DNA from: Hydra vulgaris
Lineage: Eukaryota > Cnidaria > Hydrozoa > Anthoathecata > Hydridae
NCBI RefSeq assembly: GCF_038396675.1
Contig: NC_088922.1
Coordinates: forward strand, 67,625,001 to 67,689,000
DNA length: 64,000 nucleotides
Direction of reading: 5' to 3'
Shown here: positions 24,616 to 36,578 of the stretch, piece after piece
Numbering within the stretch: the stretch's first letter is position 1
How the letters are laid out: the number at the start of each line of letters is the position of its first letter
Made by a program: the position numbers and the translations under genes
Notes under the pieces: model-generated
What the model was told of the DNA's origin: nothing
The model's database searches: none
Seen by the model: only the letters and a program-made list of their open reading frames with translations

Positions 24616-26727
24616 CTACTGCATTATAGTCTCACTATCAAATAGTGGACATTGAACTTCAATATCTTGTCGAAAATCATTTTCATCGCTTAATAGTGGA
24701 CGTGGCTCAGTTGTGGTTCTATTCTTTCTTCCACCGTCTCTATTAATGGCCGTGGCCAGAAAGCTACCAATTCTTTCTTTAATGTTTTTGTCATTAGCAT
24801 TTTCAAACTTTTTTTTTATGGCAGCTGTAAACAAATTTAAATTTAATAATGGTAAATAAAACATAAATAAAATGTAATTTTACATATTATTAAATTTGTA
24901 AATTAAACGAATAAGAGGATAAATAATTATTTAAATTACCTATAACCACCTTGCATGACGTAAGTGCCGAAAATGATTTCTTTTGTTTTCTGCCATACAA
25001 CGAATATAGCAAACATACTTCTTTGGCCATTAGCTGTTTTAAGCCGTAGTGAGTTGCTTATAATTGTCTCCTCCAACCGATGCAAGGAAGTTCATCTTAA
25101 ATAATAAAAAAAAAACCCACATATTATTTAAGAAAAAATAAAAAATTAATGTAATTGATTTTGAAAAAGATGAATGGTTACATAAATGTGTGTGTTTCAT
25201 ACAGGTTTCCAAATGTGACAATACGATTATATATAATGTGATATTTAAATACGATATAGGAGAAAAAAAGCAATTTGTTACTAATAGACCCATGAGGTCA
25301 ACCTGTTTTGCAGATCAAGATGGCAAATTTTCATAAATGTCTTATAAAGTGATAATAACACTAAGAAAAAAACCGTACAAAATTCCTTTCAGGTTTATGA
25401 GCTTATCATACCCTTACCCACAGTTATACAATATTAATAGATTTTTCATTCACCAGTATTGGTTGTCTTTGCCACACACAAAAGCGGACCCTAAAGTTGC
25501 TAAAGTGGGGCTCCATATGACTCTAAGATTAGTAGACTCATTGCTCTACTAAATGAGCTAATTGTGCATAAAAGTTAAAAATCACAACACAATTTAGTAA
25601 GTATACTTTATATATAGCATTTTATTCCATATCTAAAATAAATGTATCGTATATATAAATGTAAGGTATACTAATTTTAAATGCACATGGAACTGTTTCT
25701 AAAAACTATTAACGGATATGAATTCTTTGATACATACCAAAGATTCATAAGTGTCTTTATTCTTTAATTTTTCATCCAGGTCTAGAAGATCTTTTTCCTC
25801 TCTAACCGGCAAATAATTCCATTGCATTGATGGGTATGGTCCTGCTATGCTATGATTGCAAACTGTAGGAGGCAACACTAAACCTTTTTCTAAATTGATT
25901 AGACGAGTGTTTATTTTTTTCAAATCATATTGAATGCCCACAAGCAGATCTAAACTTTTCTTCTCAAACGCTGCAATAAAATATGTAAACTGACATAAAT
26001 AAGAATGACTGACTATGACTTAAATAAAAAGCAAATAGATTAGATCTAAGAACACACAAAAAAAAAGGAAAAAAAAGGTATAAACAGTACATTCAATTAA
26101 ACATTCAAATAAATAACCCAACTATGTAATTCTTTACCAGCAAATCGGGTACCTAAAGCAGCTACAACAGTAGCCAAGCTCTGGTCAGGAGAGGCAGATA
26201 TTGGTTGATAATGGTTCGATATAGATGGTTCAATATATTGAACAGCATTACAACCTGCTAACTTTTTAGCTGGAGGCATGGGATATTCTTCGTCACTTTC
26301 AATGGCTGTTTCAGCACTTGATGTTAACTCTAATGTTTCCATCTGTTCTAAAGCAGTTTCATAACTGTCTAAAAATGTATAAAGTAAAGATGAATATAGC
26401 TGTTCACATCATTAGCATCTTGCACAAATGTAACCTAAAAGACAAAGCAAGACTAAACACTAAAACAAGCAAAAATGACATAGTAAACAACGCTAATTAC
26501 CAGAATAATAAAGAATTCTTATTTTCAGATGTTTTCAGTTACTTTCAGGAGTAAGTGTGGCTTCCCAAATTGCAGCTGAAAGGCGAGATGATCATAAGTG
26601 ATTTGGCCAACACACCAAACTTTCACTGATCAGCCATGACGAACAGATAACGTCCATGGCACACATACCTTTTTTTTTTCATCAAGAAATTCAGCAACAG
26701 CAAATTTTTTAAACTTGGTTGCCATCC
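24616..26727 (-). pseudogene. DUF4806-type companion protein of the CMC transposon
   Basis: Exons read from right to left. The first starts at the ATG at 26727 (MATKFKKFAVAEFLDEKKK, then SWLISESLVCWP), with a stop near 26600. The next covers 26342-26150 (acidic, PPAKKLAGCNAVQ). Then 25941-25700 gives LLVGIQYDLKKINTRL and WNYLPVREEKDLLDLDEKL. About 25095-24950 gives NFLASVGGDNYKQLTTA and, after a one-base slip, KQLMAKEVCLLYSLYGRK and SFSALTSCKVVIG. The last is 24835-24616. The LPV..DLLDLDEKL / GG..Y / LYSLYGRKQKKSF order is that of DUF4806 proteins, often encoded beside CMC-type transposases in Hydra and insects (from memory). At least one stop and one frameshift. Role unknown, perhaps a DNA-binding or assembly partner. 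Confidence 0.65.
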
Positions 26728-27104
26728 TTAATTTAACCGTACAATATGTGTATATAAATAAAAAAAAATTCAAAAAATTCAAAAAGTAATATAATTAAAT
26801 AAGTAATTTTTTAAGTTTAGTGGTTCCACACTTGTGTGATCAGCGTAATTAAGGAAAGAGCCGAAAAAAATAAAACTGTTTAGGTTCTATCTTTTTTGGG
26901 TGCATTCTTATTGGTTCATTTTTTTTAATCATGAAACTCAGTTTTATTTTGTTTTTAAATGTTTGGTGATTTTAATTTCTATAAGTTTCAAGTTTTAGCT
27001 AATTACAATGGGGCAAGAGTTTTAAATGTTTTCACGGTATATGGAAAGGTAAATTATGAGGTGATTTATCAAATATTTTAATGCTGGAAACAAGGAGACT
27101 ATAT
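26728..27104. other. Intergenic segment of the CMC transposon
   Basis: AT-rich sequence between the DUF4806-type gene and the nested 924-bp element. No gene or repeat recognised. Confidence 0.5.
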
Positions 27105-28028
27105 CAGGCCTTGTTACGAGATTTCGCTGCGTAGCGAAAACGCGTAACGCATTTCTAAGTTACTCAACTCATCAAATATATTTTGCATCGTTAGAAGTTA
27201 TATTGCGTCACTCGCGTCTTTTCAAGTACCGCTTTATAATTAAATTTATTTTATTAACGCGTTAAAAATCATACAGTTTGTTTTTTCTCACTATAACAAA
27301 AGTTACAAATAAAATCTAAGTTCTTATATAAAAAATTATTTTTATTATTTTTTTCAAATATGAACTAAATTTTACTTTGAAAAAAACATTTTTTTCATGA
27401 AACGTAAAATAATGTTTGTTTATTTTCTTGATTTTTATGTTTATTTTCTTCTGATTTTGGTTTTTGGTTATTTTATTAACTGTTAATAAATTTTTTCTTA
27501 TTTAATATATGAACTCATTTTAATGTTTTTAAACAAAAAAGAGTTTTTTTTTTTGTTTATCAGTTACCGATAACATATTCGTGATCATAATTTATTTTTA
27601 TAAATTAAACGAACGTCATTAAAACTTTACATTATTGAATTAACAATAAACAAAATATCTTATTAATAAAATATTTACATCAAAATAAATCGTGCATTTT
27701 TTTAACTATTATGACTAAAAATAAATTTTATATTTAAAAGAAATTTATATATTTAATTCCTTAAGATAAAACTTAAAACACCTAATTTTTAACAACAACA
27801 AAAAAATTATTTAACAAACTGTTTCTTTAACAAAAAATCTATTAGTTTACAATTGCGGTTAAATACTTACGACTTTATTTCTTCTGAATAAACGTCACGT
27901 TAACGACAATCAAAAGATAATTTAAATATTCTAAAAGATTTTGCGTAGCGCTAAACTGCTGAACGGGTAGGCAAATCGCCTTTTCGCAAGCAAAATGCGA
28001 GCTGCGTAGCGCTTCTTAACAAGGCCTG
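27105..28028. mobile_element. Non-autonomous 924-bp DNA transposon, 6-bp duplication
   Basis: Ends CAGGCCTTGTTA (27105) and its reverse complement (to 28028), flanked by CTATAT on both sides (27099-27104, 28029-28034). Subterminal GC-rich words GCTGCGTAGCG and GAGCTGCGTAGCGC stand out near both ends. No ORF. It sits between the two genes of the CMC transposon. A 6-bp duplication excludes mariner, piggyBac and standard hAT; the superfamily is left open. Confidence 0.8.
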
Positions 28029-28386
28029 CTATATACTCTTGAATGAAATCTACTTTTTAAAAATATATAACATTAATAGTTTAAGAAACGCTATTCGTTA
28101 GGATCTCTCCTTAACTACGCTGAGATGCAACACTAAAAAAAATAAAAATTAATCGGTACTATTTAATTTAATATTCATTTTTATATAAAAAAAGAGTTTG
28201 TTAACTTGCATATTGCAGTAAATGTACAGTGAATTGTATAAATTAGCTTTTTAAGATAAAAAAAACTACTGTAAACTTAAACTCAACCTGAAAGCAAAAT
28301 CTACTTTAGTGAATAAATTATTATCTCTTTCTATAAAATAATGAAATATATAACATTAGAATAGCGTCCTAACATTTCAAGTACGT

Positions 28387-30501
28387 CTAGTGGCCCCAAT
28401 GAAGTAAAGCAAAACTAACAAAATAATTTTCTCTAGGTAATAATAGGCATTTTTTCAGTATAGAAGTTATTGGAAAAGCAAAAAATTGATCAGATAGTTG
28501 ACTAACTCTAAAAACATTGAGCAAAGAAGATTCACAAGGATAGGTGTAGAAATTTTCTTTTAGTCCAAAAACACGTGTAATTATCATAACATCGTCAGCA
28601 TCAATAACATTTTCAATAAGGACAACTTTTCCATTATCAAGTAAAGCACAGTTGGTGGAATTTGCAGAAAAATATGAGAAACCAGCATATTCAACCTATT
28701 GCTTTCCGTAGTATCCTAATGTAGGGCCGTTGCTGTGTATCCTTTTCAAACTTGCTATCAGGTTCATATTGCAACTAACATATGTGTTGCTATCAACTCT
28801 TTCTGACAAACGTCGACACAACTGCTGCAGTGGCATGTGACCACTTCTTAACAATCGTTTCATAATGCCTAAAGCATTTTCAAAAGGAAATGCACTGTAC
28901 TCATCAAGTGAACCATACTGTCTTACATCATCACAAATGTGACAAAGGCTATGCATTGTGTAGCTTATGGAACTGCTGCCATATAATTCTGGCATTTGCA
29001 TGACAAATATGTTTAACAACTTTTCTGCATAATCAACATGCGTCCAACACATATTTGGATTAGCTTAAATACTAATTGCAACATGCAATAACATAAAATG
29101 CTGGTACAGATTATTGGTAAGATGGCTTCGTAATACAAGAGGCCCAAGGTAGCACAAAAATAACCGAAACTCTGTGGCTTTCCATCAATCAATGTCCTTT
29201 AGTGATCTTGGCTTACGTACAAATTCAACAGTAACATTAGCTGCAAAATTTTTCAAGCCATTTGAAATTATATCTGCAATTAGCGTGCTTATTTTTGCAG
29301 CACGTTTTCCACGAATCCAACGCAGAAGTAATCTTCGTGTGGCACCAAGACAAACTAGATGCATATATTCTAGTGGAAATTGAGAGATGTGACCAATATT
29401 GAGCTCTAACAATGGGGATACTGCATCTGGTTTGTGATGCTGAACTTGTTGGAATAAAGCAAATGAAGCATCAGTTCTCTTCAATGCATTTATATCAGGA
29501 AATACAGTTCTATTATCTACCCTAGTTCCCTTTTGAATGCATCGCTCACAACCATAAAACCTATTATGTCCTTTTATACATTTAACAAAAGCACGTGCCG
29601 GTGCATCACACACAAAGCCTTTAGCATGCATGGTAAAGTGCTTTTCACCTATAAATAAACCTTGTTTCTTCAAAACATTGAATTCAGCTACAAAACTAGC
29701 TAGAAAAATAGCTGAACTTTTTGGTTTGCTGTTGCCACAAAATATGCTAACTACAAACAGTTTATAAATATTGTCGCCAAGTGTAACACTGCAAAGTATT
29801 GGCCAAAACTGTTTTCCCGAGCTCTTATACAAAGGCAATCCATCAATGCTAAACAATAAATTGACTTTGCAGCTTTTAATGCTGTTAAACACTAGTAAAT
29901 TAGTTAACTGATGTTTCAAACCAAAATAAACAAACTCTGCTTTTTGCCCATACATGTCTTGCATGATAATAATGTCAGAACTGCTTTTTGTTTTCAATAA
30001 GGTTCTACTATCTTTGGGCAAATCTGGATGTTGTTTTGACAAGATCTTTAGTAAGTCTGATAGAGCACTATGTGTTACGTTGTGTTTGACTGACCAGCAA
30101 ACAAGCAGCTCTTTAAAAGTAACCTCATCCTCAGCCTCTTCATTGTCACTGGAACAAGAAGGATAATAGCCTTGCTCATCATCAGTTACATTACAGTCAT
30201 CATCGGCATTGATAGTCAAATTTGAGGATTGGTTTTCATCAAAATGTGATATGTCACCAAACTCAACATTTAAGGATTTTAATGTATATTCAACCAAACA
30301 ATTGTTATAAGAGTTTTGAGATAACATATTATGATTAATAGATTCATCACTAAAGTTTTTTGCCTTTTCAAAGTCACAGTTAAGTAATTCATTCCTATTA
30401 TCAGCATTACTTGCTGAGTGAATTTTACTTAAATGTTGCTTAACTACTCTTTTAATATAATGTGATTTAGCAGATCGAGTTGAACTTATTGATTTTTTCA
30501 T
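28387..30501 (-). pseudogene. CMC (EnSpm/CACTA-type) transposase, three nonsense codons
   Basis: ATG at 30501 (MKKSISSTRSAKSHYIK). The same frame continues for 705 codons to 28387, broken only by stops at 29185-29187, 29065-29067 and 28696-28698; no frameshift. Motifs in order: DLLKILSKQHPDLPKDSRTL, LLFSIDGLPLYKSSGKQFW (first Asp), FVCDAPARAFVK (second Asp) with CX2C (YGCERC) exactly 19 residues after that Asp, PLEYMHLVCLGATRRLLL, then MHSLCHICDD (HX3H) and SAFPFENALG with Glu exactly 20 residues after the second His. This is the DDE plus zinc-ligand plan of the CMC/Transib/RAG1 group. The gene lies upstream of the DUF4806-type gene on the same strand. Confidence 0.8.
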
Positions 30502-30550
30502 TACCTATAAAATTGCATGACGCTATAGCATTAAAAAAAAAGTAAAATAA

Positions 30551-30907
<357 letters not shown>

Positions 30908-31259
30908 ATATTATACCAAAAAAACAAATATAGGCAGTATTACAAAATTGTAATTGGTAATACATAAATTGAAAACCTTATAATAGTTAGCAAATAAAGA
31001 AATTAGATTAGAAATGAAGAGTAGATTAACCTAAATCTAAATTTAATAATACCTTATTTAAAAATTATTAGTTTAAGAACTTAGTAATTTGTAAATAATT
31101 TACTAAATTATATGACGTATTTATTACTTAATTGAATATCTTTAACAGTAAATAGAATGCAAAAACTATATCTTACAGATGTAACCAACTCAAAATATTT
31201 TCATATAAAAGTAAACTTACTATTTCAATTTTGATACTTATATTATAGCAATATTTATC

Positions 31260-31424
31260 CACTTCTTCTCGTGATGCAATCCGTTTTAAATTGATTACAA
31301 CCACTTCTTCTCGTGATACAATCCGTAAATTTTCAACTAAAAGGATTTCTTTACTTTTACCACTTCTTCTCGTGATACAATCTGTTTCAAAATAAGTTAC
31401 AACCACTTCTTCTCGTGATTCAAT
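31260..31424. repeat. Four subterminal repeats CACTTCTTCTCGTGAT
   Basis: Copies at about 31260, 31301, 31360 and 31403 share CACTTCTTCTCGTGAT followed by A/G/T-CAATC, in the same orientation, spaced 41-59 bases. They lie 0.3-0.5 kb inside the right end of the CMC transposon. Subterminal repeats of this kind are transposase binding sites in CACTA elements (known). No equivalent was seen near the left end. Confidence 0.8.
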
Positions 31425-31504
31425 CTGTAAATGTTTAATTAAGAGTACTGTAGACATGAAAGTACAAAACAAAGGACTTTATGACTATCAAATAATGTTA
31501 CGCA

Positions 31505-31726
31505 TGCGTACCAATATGTAAATTGGGAATATTGGCCAATATTGGAATAATAATAACGAAACAATATTTGGCCAATATTGGCAAACAATATTGCACCAAT
31601 ATTCGCATAGCAATATTGCCCAAAATTGGCATGCCAATATTGCGCCAATATTGTATATCTTGGCCAATCTTGGCCAAGATACCCAATATCGCGCCAATAT
31701 CGCGCCAATATTGTTTGCTACTTGGG
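31505..31726. repeat. Palindromic AATATTGGC array, right end
   Basis: Mirror of the left array: AATATTGGCCAATATTGG, GCCAATATTGCGCC and a CTTGGCCAATCTTGGCC variant, ending in the terminal GTTTGCTACTTGGG. Confidence 0.9.
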
Positions 31727-32064
31727 TATATATATTACAATAAGAAGCTGAAATTTTTTCGTAAAATATCACAACCCCCTTATCCAGGCTTCTAGAATAA
31801 TTCATCTTCCTATGTAACATTTAAAATGCTGCAAAGTATTAGTATTTGGTATCTAAAATATCACATCCCCCATGTATAATTTATATATATATATATCACT
31901 ATACGAAACTGAAATTCCTTCTTAAAATATCACATCCCCCTTATTCAAGCTTCTAAAATATTACATAATACTATGTAACATTTATACTTTGCAAAGTATT
32001 AGTATTTGGTATCTAAAATATCACATCCCCCTTATCCAGGCTTCTAGAATATTACATCCCCCTA
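31727..32064 (-). repeat. Repeat X copy B, middle piece (reverse)
   Basis: Continues the X unit interrupted at 23720 (tattacaataagaagctgaaa), followed by two further reverse units with TATCACATCCCC and ATTAGTATTTGGTATC. It ends in CCCCCTA, where element Y is inserted. Confidence 0.85.
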
Positions 32065-32147
32065 CGTTAGCGATTCCACGGCTTAACAAAAAACATTTGA
32101 TGTTTATCAAAAAAACACGTAATTTTTATAAACTTTGCTCTGCACAG

Positions 32148-32339
32148 GTCAGAAATTTAAGGTTTAAGTTTACTATCCGAGTACCCCAAAAATGTTAACA
32201 AATATAGTAAGTGGGGCATCTGGACACTTTATTTTCATATTTAGAAAAATCTGGGAGGTATCACATTTTTAGAAAATTGACATAGAAAATCTGCTAAAAA
32301 GTCATTATTTTCGTACTTAAAAAAACTAAATATACTGAC
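32148..32339 (+). repeat. Left terminal inverted repeat (192 bp)
   Basis: GTCAGAAATTTAAGG at the outside to ATATACTGAC at the inside. Pairs with 35452-35643. Confidence 0.92.
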
Positions 32340-32527
32340 AGAAAGTTAAAGTTTATTTAAAAAAATGTTCATATACCAACTTTTCAAGGTCTTTAATTTA
32401 ATATTTATACATAAACATTATTAGAATACACAAAGTTGGTCAAAAAAACATTTTTTATTAATAATATTTCTTTTTGACTACGCATTTTTATTTTTATTTT
32501 ATTATAGATACCTAATATATAGAATCT

Positions 32528-35044
32528 ATGGCTCCTCTGCTCTCTAAGGAGAAAAGAGAATACCATTTTAAAAGAAATCATGTACTTTTTCAAAAGATCA
32601 TTTGCTGTTGCTACCTTGAAAAGAACAACAAATGTGTTCCAGTTAATAAAAATTTGGAAGGTCTGGTTCAAGTTTTCTGTAAGCCTGAGTTTTCACTTAA
32701 AGTATTTGCCTACCCTACAGGATTATGCCCAGGTTGCAAGAAAAACTTGTATCTCTGTAAGGCTGGTAAAACTATTGCAGACACAGTTTCTTTAAAATGG
32801 AAAAATTCTGATTTGTCTAGCTTGCAAACCTCTAGAGATTGCTCAGTATTATGCAGTATATGCAGTCAAGGAAGAAATAGATTATTAAATAAAAGTATGA
32901 AAAAGGGAACTAGCTCAACACTGAAACTTTGCCAAATATGTTTATGTGAAGTTGCTAAAGGTAAACCCCACAAATGTTCCCCTTTAAAGAGTAGCACAAA
33001 TCTTTCTGAGAGTAAAATTTCTAAAAAAATTTCTAAAATTTCTAAAAAAGTAAAAGAACAAGTAGCTTCTTTCCTTCTTAAAGAAATTTATTCTGATCAA
33101 GGGCAAAGTCTAGGAGCTCAAGCCATTCTCAGAACAGGTAAAATATTGTTAAATAAAAATAGCTATCTACGTTTTTAAAATAACAGTTTATATTATATTA
33201 AGGAGGTAAAAGTATTCATATTACACTCGGTACTCGGGAAAGTGACCAGAGAAAGATTCCTTATAATGAAGTAGAAGTTTTGGTAAATACCTTAGGACTT
33301 AGTCAATTGAAGTCAAATAAAATGTTAAAAACTTTGAGGAGAAGCGGTGTAAAGTTTGAGTCAAACATGGAGAAAGCCCTGGATGAAAAAAGTAAACTAC
33401 TTTCCAACTTTTATGTCACTGAATTATTAGACTTTCAAGAAAAAGAAAATGATAATGACTATGCTACAGTGAAGAGACACTTGGTATATATTGAAGATAT
33501 TACAGCATTTCTGGATTTTGTAATGAAATATCGAGGGCAGGTTCCACAAAACACATTTGTAAAGGTTGGAATAGATTCAGGTATTTATATTTAATTTATT
33601 TAACTTATATTACTTATGATATTTTAATTATCGTCTTTTTGAAAACTTGTTTTAAAAAATATTATTTGTACATATTTATATACAAATATGTATGTGTGTA
33701 AGTATATATATATATATTATAGGTGGAGGATCACCGAAAGTTATAGTAAATCTGTTTGATCCAACCAAGGACAGGACAGAAGATAGCAGCTCCTTAGGAT
33801 CATACTCAGGAGCAAATACGTCACTTGTTTTAGCTTATTGTGAAAGGGTAAGTGAGAATCATTCTAACATGACAATGATTGTGGAAAGATTGAAGTTGCA
33901 TGAATGCAAGTACTCATTGGCTTCTGACATGAAATTAATCAACATATTGCTAGGAATTTCGGTGTGTTTGTTTTAAATAATTTTAAGATAATAAGACATA
34001 TCATGGTAATAACTATATTAGGAAAAGGTTTTTTTTACCCTACAATATATTTATAAATTGAATTATAATATAAAATTTTAGGCTCATGGAGGAAAGTATG
34101 CTTGTGCATGGTGTGAAGGTTCTTCAGAATTATTTGCTGGAGAGTTAAGAACATTTCAATCTTTGAATAATTACTATGAACTGTATTCATCTGCAGGATC
34201 TCCGGTGAAAAGAATGAAAGAATATAAGGTATAAATGAATAAATATATTGTAAATATTTTCGAAATTTATCATCCATTACCATTTTATCATTTTAAATAG
34301 GATAAAAAAAATTTATTTCCATATATTTAGAATGTCATTAATCCTTGTCTGCTTAAGATAGAAGACAAATCCCTAAGTATAATAAGAGAGATTCCATTAC
34401 CAGAACTTCACCTTCTGATGGGATTTGTTAACCATGTGGCAGCATTTATAATGCAACTTTGGCCTGGATTTATAGATTGGGTCAAGAGCATTGGATGCCT
34501 TCGAAAAGGTTACCATGGAGGAACATTTGAAGGAAACACGTGTAGAGAGATACTTAAAAGTTGCGACAAACTTGAGTTGATAATGCCTGTTGAACTGTAT
34601 CCTCTCTTAGAAACAATGAGAAAATTTTATAAGGTTGTTCATGGTGTCTTTGGCTATAAACTTGACCCAAACTATTCAATTTTAATTGAAAGTTTTACAC
34701 AAAGCTATAAGGATGCGCAAAACTATTGCAGAGAGGTAATTGCTGTTTTTTTTACCCTTTGTATTTAAAACTAAGTTATTGATAAACATATTTATAGTAA
34801 GCTTTTTTAGTTTTTAGGTAAACAGCTCACGGTTACTTGGAAAGTACATGCTGTAACAGCACATCTGGAAACATTTGTTGATTTGAGTGGCCTTTCCCTT
34901 GGGCAGTTTAATGAGCAGACATCTGAATCTTGCCATTCCAAGATGAAAAGTGTAATAAACAGGTTTGGAGTCTCGCAGTACAGCAACAAACATAAGGAAA
35001 GAAGCAAAAGAATTTCGGAAGTGTTCAGTTCAAATAATTTATAA
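32528..35044 (+). CDS. RAG1-core-like DDE transposase, six exons, 670 aa
   Basis: Exons 32528-33137, 33203-33580, 33723-33961, 34082-34228, 34331-34735 and 34811-35044 all have GT/AG borders and total 2013 bases, exactly 671 codons with the TAA; no stop or frameshift. The N-terminal part is Cys-rich (GLCPGCKKNLYLCK, LCSICSQGR, LCQICLCEVAKGKPHKC), probably zinc-binding. Core: D328 in VGIDSGGGSPK, D398 in SDMKL, CX2C at 417-420 (YACAWC) exactly 19 residues after D398, HX4H at 606-611 (VHAVTAH) and E628 or E632 in FNEQTSESCHS. From memory, mouse RAG1 has D708 then C727/C730, H937/H942 and E962, an almost superimposable layout; ELHLLMGFVNH also recalls a RAG1 LH-x3-G segment. It probably catalyses DNA cleavage and transfer in the nucleus. 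Alternative label: an undescribed branch of Transib/Chapaev-like CMC transposases. Confidence 0.8.
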
Positions 35045-35451
35045 GTTATTGAACATTATTTGTACATGAAAACATAAACATTATTAAAATCTTTAGTTAA
35101 AAAAATTTGTATACTTATTCAAAAAGACATTATAAATATATTAGTACATACAGTTTTTGAAATATTTTATTTATTATTTATTATATTATTATTATTTATA
35201 TATATTAGGTTATTAGACATACAATACTAATATTTTACTATATTACAATACTAATAAATTATTTATATACTATCAATATGTTCTACTTTACTAAGCATAC
35301 TATGTTCCTAATATAATTCAAGCATATCTAAACCTTTTTCACCAAGTTAGATATATCTAAGAGCTGTCTAATGAAGTTGATGTGTAGATACAAAACTTAA
35401 GAGCATAAAAACTTGGAATATAAAGTCATTTTATGTTAATTTTACTGTTCC
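35045..35451. other. 3' noncoding part of the RAG1-like transposon
   Basis: AT-rich, no ORF; between the stop codon and the right inverted repeat. Confidence 0.6.
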
Positions 35452-35643
35452 GTCAATATATTTAGTTTTTTTAAGTACGAAAATAATGACTTTTTAGCAG
35501 ATTTTCTATGTCAATTTTCTAAAAATGTGATACCTCCCAGATTTTTCTAAATATGAAAATGAAGTGTCTAGATGCCCCACTTACTATATTTGTTAACATT
35601 TTTGGGGTACTCGGATAGTAAACTTAAACCTTAAATTTCTGAC
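35452..35643 (-). repeat. Right terminal inverted repeat (192 bp)
   Basis: Pairs with 32148-32339 with three mismatches. Confidence 0.92.
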
Positions 35644-36119
35644 TGTTACATCTTTTTGTATGGTTAAGCCAGCCTTAAGGTTTTTCGCATCAGTTAGTGT
35701 TACTCAATCTCTTTCCAACCATATATAGAAAGTATTAAGCTTTGTATGGCTTCATTTATATATTACCATATCTTGAAACCACTTTTCATAAAAAAACTTG
35801 CCGCGGGAACGCTTTTTTAAAACAAAGCTTTTGAAGGTAAGGATTTCTAAGATCTTAAACACATCTAATTTTTATGAAACTTTCCATATTTATTAAGAAA
35901 AGGACGGGGAATCTAATGAAATCTGGACGTTTCTTAACATTTATACAAAAAATTTTAGTTCTCAGCGTTTAAAAACTTCAAGGTTGATTTATATAGAAAA
36001 AAAAGGCTTTTTGAAAAACGTCCAGGTGGAAATTGCAAGTTTAGCCTTTCCTCTTTTTAAAACAAGTATTTACTTAAGTTTACCTAAAGAATTGGCACTT
36101 AGGATTTGCATATATAAAT

Positions 36120-36125
<6 letters not shown>

Positions 36126-36204
<79 letters not shown>
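36126..36204. repeat. (TA)n microsatellite in element Y copy 2
   Basis: Expanded TA tract where copy 1 has only a short TATATATATATA run. Confidence 0.95.
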
Positions 36205-36206
<2 letters not shown>

Positions 36207-36578
36207 TTTTGTTCGCGTAATGACGTTATCTGTTTTGATTTTTGCGTTTGTTTTGGTTATGAAAATTAAATTAAAAGTGAAAGTATGATTCTTAAAATTT
36301 TAATCAAATGAAAATACATCTTTTACTTTTTCCAAGATAAAAGGTCTGCATTCTTCAAGAAAGTTAAAATCTTGATTTTTACTATTTTAAGTACAGGTTG
36401 CTCTTATTTAAACTGTTTTTTTCAAAACAAAAACCTAAAAATAGTATTCAACAAAAGCTTATGAAAATGGAGTTGTGTAAAAAATTCTTTATTTCTTTTT
36501 ATATTTATTTGCCTCTATTTGTTTGTTGATTAAATACTATGAACTCTTGTAATAATTATTTTAATTTCTTTTTTTTAG

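Larger units (their letters stand above)
32146..35645 (+). mobile_element. RAG1/CMC-type DNA transposon, 3.5 kb, apparently intact
   Basis: Terminal inverted repeats run from 32148-32339 and 35452-35643. The 192-base arms differ at only three positions. The outermost bases differ between ends (CACAGGTCAG on the left, TAACAGTCAG read inward on the right), so the exact terminus and target duplication are not settled. One gene of six exons on the + strand fills the interior. The element is absent from element Y copy 1, which gives the empty site. Confidence 0.9.

Noticed and set aside
25337-25552. 71-codon + strand ORF within the CMC transposon
   Set aside because: It lies in an intron-like gap of the minus-strand DUF4806-type gene and has no recognisable content.
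31498-31820. ORFs of 60-110 codons in the AATATTGGC array
   Set aside because: They translate a palindromic repeat (recurring AQYW and NIGA words) and overlap on both strands.
32146-35645. Presence of a RAG2-like partner gene in the RAG1-like transposon
   Set aside because: The space outside the six exons is only terminal repeats, introns and about 400 bases of AT-rich sequence without an ORF.
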